Shown in pieces: positions 57,815 through 64,000 of a stretch of DNA of 64,000 nucleotides. The DNA comes from Erythroxylum novogranatense (taxonomy: Eukaryota; Streptophyta; Magnoliopsida; Malpighiales; Erythroxylaceae), in the NCBI GenBank assembly GCA_029891385.1, contig CM057228.1:57357783-57421782 (forward strand), written 5' to 3'. Both the position numbers and the translations under genes were made by a program. Position 1 is the first letter of the stretch, and each line of letters opens with the position of its first letter. A model generated the notes under the pieces. The model was given only the letters and a program-made list of their open reading frames with translations, ran no database searches and had not been told where the DNA came from.

Positions 57815-60800
57815 TGTAACATCCCGATTCCATCTAAAGGGTTAGAACCCTATAAATTTGGTACATGTGAGATTAATCGGAGAAATTAGGACAACACATC
57901 TCATGCTCATGCATTCCATAAGGTGCACATGCACATAAATAGTGGATCTTTGCACATAACCAAAATTGTACATGCATTCATTGACATTTTGGGTATAATT
58001 GTGAATAAATGAGATTGTTCTTGCGAATTTTGTTTTGTTGGTATTTGAAAATTTATTTGGAGAGTGAAATTGTTGTTTTAGAATTTTTAGAGAATTTTAA
58101 GAAAATTTTCTGAAATTTTTGGGGGTAAATTTTGGACTAAAAAAAATACCAAGTGACAAACCAAATGATAAATGGCAGTAGAATGTATTATCAAATCGCA
58201 TTGGAATTTTAGATCCATGACCATAGGATTTATTGACAAGTGTCATTGAAAATTTGGGAGACAATTGGAGACAAAAATTGGAGACAAATAGATTAGTTAT
58301 TATAGAGGACCAATTGGAGTAATGAGAAAGTGATATGTGGCAAGTGACATGTGTCACTTGCCACACCACTTGTTTCACCCACGAAATTCTTAAGTGAAAG
58401 ACCAATACATATGGTCTTTCACTTGTTAATTTCGTGCCCCACTCCTCCACCTTCTTCTTCTTCTCATCTTCTTCGTTCCTTCTCTTTCTAACTCACGACC
58501 CTTCACTCTCACCCTCATCATATTGAGCTTTTCACTTTGCTTCTTCAAGAATTATTTTCCTCTTCATTTCTTACTAAACACCCAACCCTACCACCCTCAA
58601 ATGATGATGCACGTGTATGAGAGGGAGCTAGGGTTAAGTGAGATCTTAAAGAGTTTGAAGGATGGAAGCTAAATCAAGTAAGTATCTTGCCAAATTATCA
58701 TAGGTTTTGATTAAATGAAGCTATTGTGAAGATATTTAGAGGTTAAATTGCATGAGATGAGATTTTGGGTATGTAGGTGTCGTGTATAGTGAAGGGGGGG
58801 GGGTGTAAAAATTTGTGTTATTGATGGGTGATGATTTATAGATATAGTAGAAAGGTGGAATGACCTTGATAAAGAGTTTGGTTTATGCTAGAATGGAGGG
58901 TAAATGGAGTTTTGATGATTTGATTATGTTAATTGTATTTATATAGGTCATCATTGATGGAAAGCTTAGGTAAAGTTCTTGCTTTTGGTTGTGTATGATG
59001 ATTAATGATATATATAATGTGTTATAGAGATGTTATGGAAGTTAAATTTTTGCATATAAGGATGTTTAGATGAGTATATAAAATTGCTTATGAATGGATA
59101 TATATGTATATGCTCTGTTTTTTGTTTATGATCATGCTAGATCATAATTTGTTTGTGATTTATATATGACATTGATTTGGATAGGGAGTGATGAGGGAGT
59201 GATGAGGAAGTGAAATGGAAGAGAAAAGTTAGGTATAAGATGAGTTAGAGGTAACTTGTTAGAAGTTGGAAAAAAAATTTGGAAAATTGTAGCAGGAAAA
59301 ATTTTACTGATATACTTTTGTGTTAGCCATAAATTGTTTTGTAGTTACCTAATTGAGTTGATTTTTGATTTGGATTAAATTAGAGTCATATGGCTATCTT
59401 TCTTATGAAGACATCGATTATAAATTGTGATCCTAAGAGTCTCAAATTTTGATGTGAAAATGAGAACTGAATGTTGCAAAAACTTGGATGAATGTCTATG
59501 TTTATGTTGTGCATTAGATGATTATAAGAAAATAGGAAATTGAATTGAAGTAAGTATGTTGTTGAACTAAGCTTGAGGTATGCATGAAGAATTTATCAAC
59601 TTGAGATGTTGGATTTTGAATTTGAAGCGCTTGATATGTAGGAATAAGATAGGTTATGGAAAAAGAAGGATAGGATTTGTTGTATGTCAAAATATGATAG
59701 AAATGATGAAACAAATAAGTGAAATTTGAGAGTTTAATGAAATCTAATTGGTGTTTGAGTTGATATGAAGTGGTTTTGTGCTAAAAGAGGTGAATTTGAG
59801 AAGTGTATGGGTGTATATGATGTTAGAATGAGTGTAGGAACCTTGGAAGAGGCTTTGGAGGAAGGTTTTGGAGATATATATTTGTTAAACGGACATTAGG
59901 TCCGTTAAACGGACCTTATCGGGTGTAAAAACACCCTTGGGGCAGTGTATGTCCGTTAAACGGTTATGGAAGTCCGTTTAACGAACTTTCTCGGATGAAA
60001 TGGGGCTATTTGGTCGATTCATATCCGTTAAATGGACATGCAAGTCCCTTTAACGGACATTCACAGGACAAATTGGTAAATCTTGATTTTTGACCATTTT
60101 AGAGGCCGAATCTCGATTTTGTGTCTTCATAAAAGTTTTAGATCTAGATGTTCTCTTTCAAATGAGCTAACAACGAAAGGGATAAGAAATTTATGGAAAA
60201 AGTTATGGCATTAGCGCCAAACTAGGTTCAATTTAATTGAGGTCTTAAACTTTGTTGCTTCTTTTGACCATAACTCTTTCTCTAGAACTCCAAATGACTT
60301 GGTTCTTGAAGCAATAAGTTCCTAACACATTTTACTACATCTCCAAGAAAATTGGTATTAATTGATATTGAATTGAAAGAGATTTACCAAATGAAAGTAT
60401 GCGAGTCTGTAGGGGCAGTGTAAATGGGATTAGTTTTATTGAGCATACTTCAATGTTTTTCTTATAATTGGATCTATCGGATTCCAAATGAAGTGAATTT
60501 TAAATTGTAGTAACCTAGAGATATGGCTCTACAAATGGTCTCAAGAAGTCGAATTCTAATTCAGTGTCTAAAATATTGAATTTCTAGATTGAAGATGGAT
60601 ATAGTACACTATTTTTGGATAAGAGCATCCTAAAAGTGATTGAGGCATATCTTCCAAAGTAGTAAACCGAATTGAGTGATTTTAGTGTCAATAGAAACAT
60701 AAGACATAGAGGAACACTTTTCTCAAAAAGAGTATGATTAAATCATATCAGTTTCGCTTTCTAATTTGATGTGAAAGATAGACCCAAAAATATGATTTGG

Positions 60801-61940
60801 AAATTTCTGAAGTGAATCAATGAGAAAGAAATGGAGATTTTAATAGGTTTAGTGAGGCATAAACCTAAGTATAATTTATACTTAGTCGAGTTTTCATATA
60901 AGAATGACTTTGGTCTGTATTAGAGGGAAAATACCCGGGATTGTTATGAATATGCATTGTCATACACATGTGTGCATTATATGAATGGTTATAATTGTGC
61001 AAGTATTAATGTATGTGCATTGTATGGACGACATAATGTCAATGTGCAGGATACACGCCCATATTAAGAAGTTTCTAGATCTTGGAAGAAATTGCTAAAT
61101 TGGAGCGTACTGTGAGTAGACCTAGATGGTCTTATTTCATTATTTGAATTTGGGTATGAATTGACTATTGGTTGATTTTCTGAATGTAATTGATTATGTT
61201 GGTTGCCAAACAGAAGTTCCAAAGATGTGATTTTTGAATGGGGTATTGAAGTGCTACTTGTATCTGAATGAGCTGAACTAAGTGTACTTAATGTGATTGT
61301 TAATCTGATCTGAATGCACACTTGCATATGACTAAAAGTATGTTTGTCAACTTGAATGTTGAATGCCGGACTAAGGTCCGATGACATGGGAAAGTGATTG
61401 AATGTGTTTATGCAAATGTGAGTGATGCATTCCATACCATGAATGCATGAAATATAATGGTAGTTGCGACCAGAGTAGCCAACGATTAGAGCTTAAAGCT
61501 CAACGTGTGAAAATGAGGTTTGAGCTTAAAAGTGAATCAAAGCCTTAGGCTCAACGTTTAATGAGCCCTATATGGGACAGTTATTAATGAACCCTACAAG
61601 GGACAGTTTAGGCACTCGGTCATAACAAAATAACAAATAGAAAGTGAGTCTCATGTGCACTGTATCTGCATAAAATAAGGGACTATATTGTATTGAACGA
61701 TAAGTGCAAAATGTGTAATGTTGTGATATGTATTATATGATTGGGTGAGCCATCGATTTTGGTCACTCACTAAGTTTGCAAAACTCACCCAAAATTTGTA
61801 ATTATTTTTCAGGACTCAGAAGAATATATCGTTAGGCAACGGGCGTATAACATCTGTTGATGAGTGAGAGATGAGGTCGGGATCAGTTGCGTCTGCATTC
61901 AGTATTTTAGTATTTTGTGTAAATTTGTATTCCGCAATCT
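57815..61940 (+). repeat. LTR D (long LTR relic related to A-C)
   Basis: It starts TGTAACATCCCG at 57815, right where the chromovirus pol stops. Colinear similarity with LTR B runs around the array (59820-60400 versus 15600-16180). 60440-60720 matches the sequence flanking the element A insertion site. The CTCACCC...CAGG motif sits at 61785-61815. No CAACA end is seen; it is joined to inverted LTR C near 61940. CT-rich stretch at 58440-58600. No coding sequence was recognised. Confidence 0.6.
59881..60060. repeat. Paired-palindrome array in LTR D
   Basis: Six copies of TCCGTTAAACGGA-type palindromes start at 59881, 59901, 59952, 59973, 60024 and 60045. The pairs are offset by 20-21 bp and repeat every 71-72 bp, as in LTR B. 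Confidence 0.9.
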
Positions 61941-63327
61941 AGTGTGGAAAGATAGAAAAATGTCTTCAGAATCCAACGCTTCAAAAATCGGGACGATCGG
62001 AGGTTGGACGAAGAAGTTATGGCCAAAAGAGTGAAGGGAGGTCGGTCGGCTGAAAATCTACCCCGCGGGCCGATCGATCAACGCGTGGGCGCCTTGCTCG
62101 CCTCGACGTCGGCGAACGATCGAGATCTGCGCTTCGCCGAATGGTAGCGGATCGATCATCTTTCATGAAGATCGATCGTCTTCGCGATCCGACCTCCTAA
62201 CTTCCGACATTCATATCTTTTGACTCCGAACTCCAAATTTTATAAACTTGGTACTGTTGGAAAACTCCACAAAAAGTCAGATCGACCTTTGAATGGGTCA
62301 AAAACTCCAAAAAAAGTGACTGGTCGATCGACTTCACACTAAACAGCATCAGAACTTCCAAAAATCATAACTTTCTACTCCCTTGTTCAATATTTTCGTG
62401 CTTTATATCAATGAAAATATAAAACAAGCTCTACAATGTTCATGAAGAACTCCAAAGCAACTTCAACCTCTAGCTAAGTCAATTTGTCAATCAAAGTTTC
62501 TGCCCTGTTAGCAATCACCTAAGCAATATCCAAACTTCAAATTATCATAACTTCTTTCCCCGATATCGAAAAGTTGCATACTTTATGGTGTTAGAAAGCT
62601 GGAAACATGAGCTACAACTTTCATTAAGACCCTATAAACAAATTCTACATCAATGAGGGTCAAAATCCAAATCGAAGCTACTGCCCGGAAATTTCCATAC
62701 TAAACAACATTCAAACTTCATAATTTCAGATCTTTCAGCCTCCACACCCAAAAATTTCATATTATGCATCACTTTAAAGCTATTCTAATTCTCTATAACT
62801 TTCACGTAAACCATTTACTCCAATTCAAACAACATCAGTATGACGATCGGCCTCAAAGCACAATACACACAAATCTATACTTCATAGTATCTTTTCAAAA
62901 CAACGCCAAATTCACTTAATTTCGAAATCTGATAACTTTTGAATCCGATGTCGAAAATTGTCAAACTTTATAGCTACAGAAAGCTCTCAACATAATCTAC
63001 AAATTTCATGAAGATCATTTTCTCAAAATCTGCCTAAATCAAAAAGTCAACTCTCTATACCAAAAAGTCAAACTTTCTAATTTCTTCAAAATTTTACACT
63101 TTCACTTTCTATTTCTTGATTTCCAACTTCCATTTCAATCACTCATTCATTTTACTCTCATAATCCACACAAGTCTACTCAATCATCGAAGTCATCAAAA
63201 CTAATCAATTCTTTTTCTCATAAATTTTCTTAAGGCACAAAGCATCTATAACACAATTCATATCAGAAAACACTCATTGAATTCATTTTAATATTTCAAA
63301 TTTTTACCGAAAGTTCGGGGTCCAACA
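61941..63327 (-). repeat. Element C, 3' LTR (truncated)
   Basis: It ends GGGGTCCAACA at 63327. Read on the - strand it follows the start of LTR A: modules with phrases such as AAGTTATGAT, a palindrome-rich segment, then GCGTTGGATTCTGAAGACA. It breaks off near 61940 against LTR D. The full LTR should be several kb. Confidence 0.7.
62060..62335. repeat. Palindrome-rich segment in LTR C
   Basis: It contains CGATCGATC (62071), AACGATCGAGATC (62116), GATCGATC at 62150 and 62170 (offset 20) and GTCGATCGAC near 62326. It is CpG-rich and less regular than the arrays of A, B and D, but lies in the same module context. Confidence 0.7.
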
Positions 63328-63950
63328 ATTCTCCCCCTCTTAAAAGAATTTCGCCCTCGAAATTCCTATCTGAATAATCACCAAGTAACTTATTCTCTCA
63401 AATAATTTCTGCGATATAATCATATTCAATCACTTTCTTAACTAATTCCTCATCATATATATTTCTCAACTTACTCACAATTTATCACTTCTTGTATCAA
63501 ATACCACCAATATCATATCATATCAATATTTCTTAATAGATTTACACAAGTCAATGGTCCAATTCTTAATAACCTTAATATGGATCAATACCCTTCAATT
63601 TAATCCTTTTGAACTTCCATATATATGTTTATATCTCTATCATTCAACTCATCTTTCACGTATCCTATATTACATCTCATATATATATATATCCGAAAGG
63701 AATTCATCCAAATTCATCGTGAAATTCGAACCTTAATCTCCATTATCACATTCTTTTATCACCAGTCACGCTTTCGACACCTTAATCAAAACATTCTTAT
63801 ACTCCAAATACATGTTAGGTTATTCACATCAATATCACATTCTTACTAATTTAAATTTTATCCTTTCAAACTCTGGTCAATTCCTCATGCATATCACTTA
63901 TACACATGTGCCCATGTAAGATCCTATTACTGGCACTCTGATACCATAAA
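63328..63950 (-). other. Internal domain of element C (623 bp, noncoding)
   Basis: It has the same build as 7785-8415: polypurine tract (TTCTCCCCCTCTT on +, 63329-63341), preceded on the - strand by GAGGGCGAAATTCTTTTAAG, and a PBS at 63935-63946 (- strand TGGTATCAGAGT, last base differing from A). The leader CAGTAATAGGATCTTAC is shared. No gag or pol. Confidence 0.88.
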
Positions 63951-64000
63951 TGTTGGGACCCGATCTCGAGATCGGACCCCAACCAAAAAACGAAACGAAA
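63951..64000 (-). repeat. Element C, 5' LTR (edge only)
   Basis: TGTTGGGACCCGATC begins at 63951 and runs off the window. It lacks the annexed PBS segment seen in LTR A; the interior joins the LTR directly. Confidence 0.8.

Noticed and set aside
1..64000. tRNA, rRNA or endogenous pararetrovirus sequences
   Set aside because: None recognised: the tRNA-like words are PBS sites of 12-18 nt, and every reverse transcriptase fits Copia, gypsy, L1 or RTE types.

Overview
The window is plant nuclear DNA. It holds one host gene, a complete DASH-type cryptochrome (CRY-DASH/CRY3) at 40090-53684 on the + strand, set in a dense nest of retrotransposons. The intron-rich cryptochrome with a plastid-type N-terminus, and SIRE, Ale, Athila-like and chromovirus elements together with L1- and RTE-type LINEs, point to a flowering plant, probably a eudicot. 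No species is assigned. Names A-E below are labels used only here.

Layout. 1-2093: end of a Tekay/Del-like Ty3-gypsy pol and a candidate 3' LTR. 2094-39750: a very old Athila/Tat-like element E (+ strand), split by later insertions. Its 5' LTR survives as 2094-2603, 16519-16759 and 26240-26877; its gag and pol relics run from 26899 to 33430; its 3' LTR ends near 39750. Inserted into E are LTR B (2604-16518), which itself contains element A (3024-13197); an almost complete SIRE-type Copia element (16760-26239); a solo-LTR-like element inside the RT domain (29337-30990); and an RTE LINE (35781-38882). 39751-53684: the cryptochrome gene. Its intron 11 has grown to 10.2 kb because an antisense L1 LINE (43038-53052) landed there and was then hit by an Ale-type Copia (45726-50608) and an RTE LINE (about 50704-52065). 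53880-57814: broken Galadriel-like chromovirus pol on the - strand. 57815-64000: LTR D (+), meeting element C (-), a relative of A that runs off the window.

Best candidate for something undescribed. A and C are non-autonomous LTR elements of unusual build: in A the LTRs are about 4.77 kb while the whole internal domain is 631 bp, and C repeats the small internal domain (623 bp) in diverged form with the same initiator-Met PBS, leader and polypurine tract, so the layout looks inherited. The LTRs of A, B, C and D share a cassette of degenerate modules surrounding an array of CpG-containing palindromes whose sequence differs from family to family. In B and D the palindromes come in pairs offset by 20-21 bp, with pairs repeating every 71-72 bp. 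The unrelated LTR at 29337-30990 also ends in palindrome pairs offset by exactly 21 bp.

The genes do not form a pathway. The cryptochrome is a blue-light flavoprotein gene with G-box and ACGT elements upstream. The rest is transposon sequence, mostly decayed; only the SIRE pol and its extra downstream ORF keep long reading frames. Boundaries supported by target-site duplications (TSDs) are A (TTTGG), SIRE (AGGTC), Ale (ATTAT), the solo LTR (GGCGG/GGAGG), RTE-1 (AATTAAGGA) and L1 (about 20 bp, imperfect). Other boundaries are approximate.
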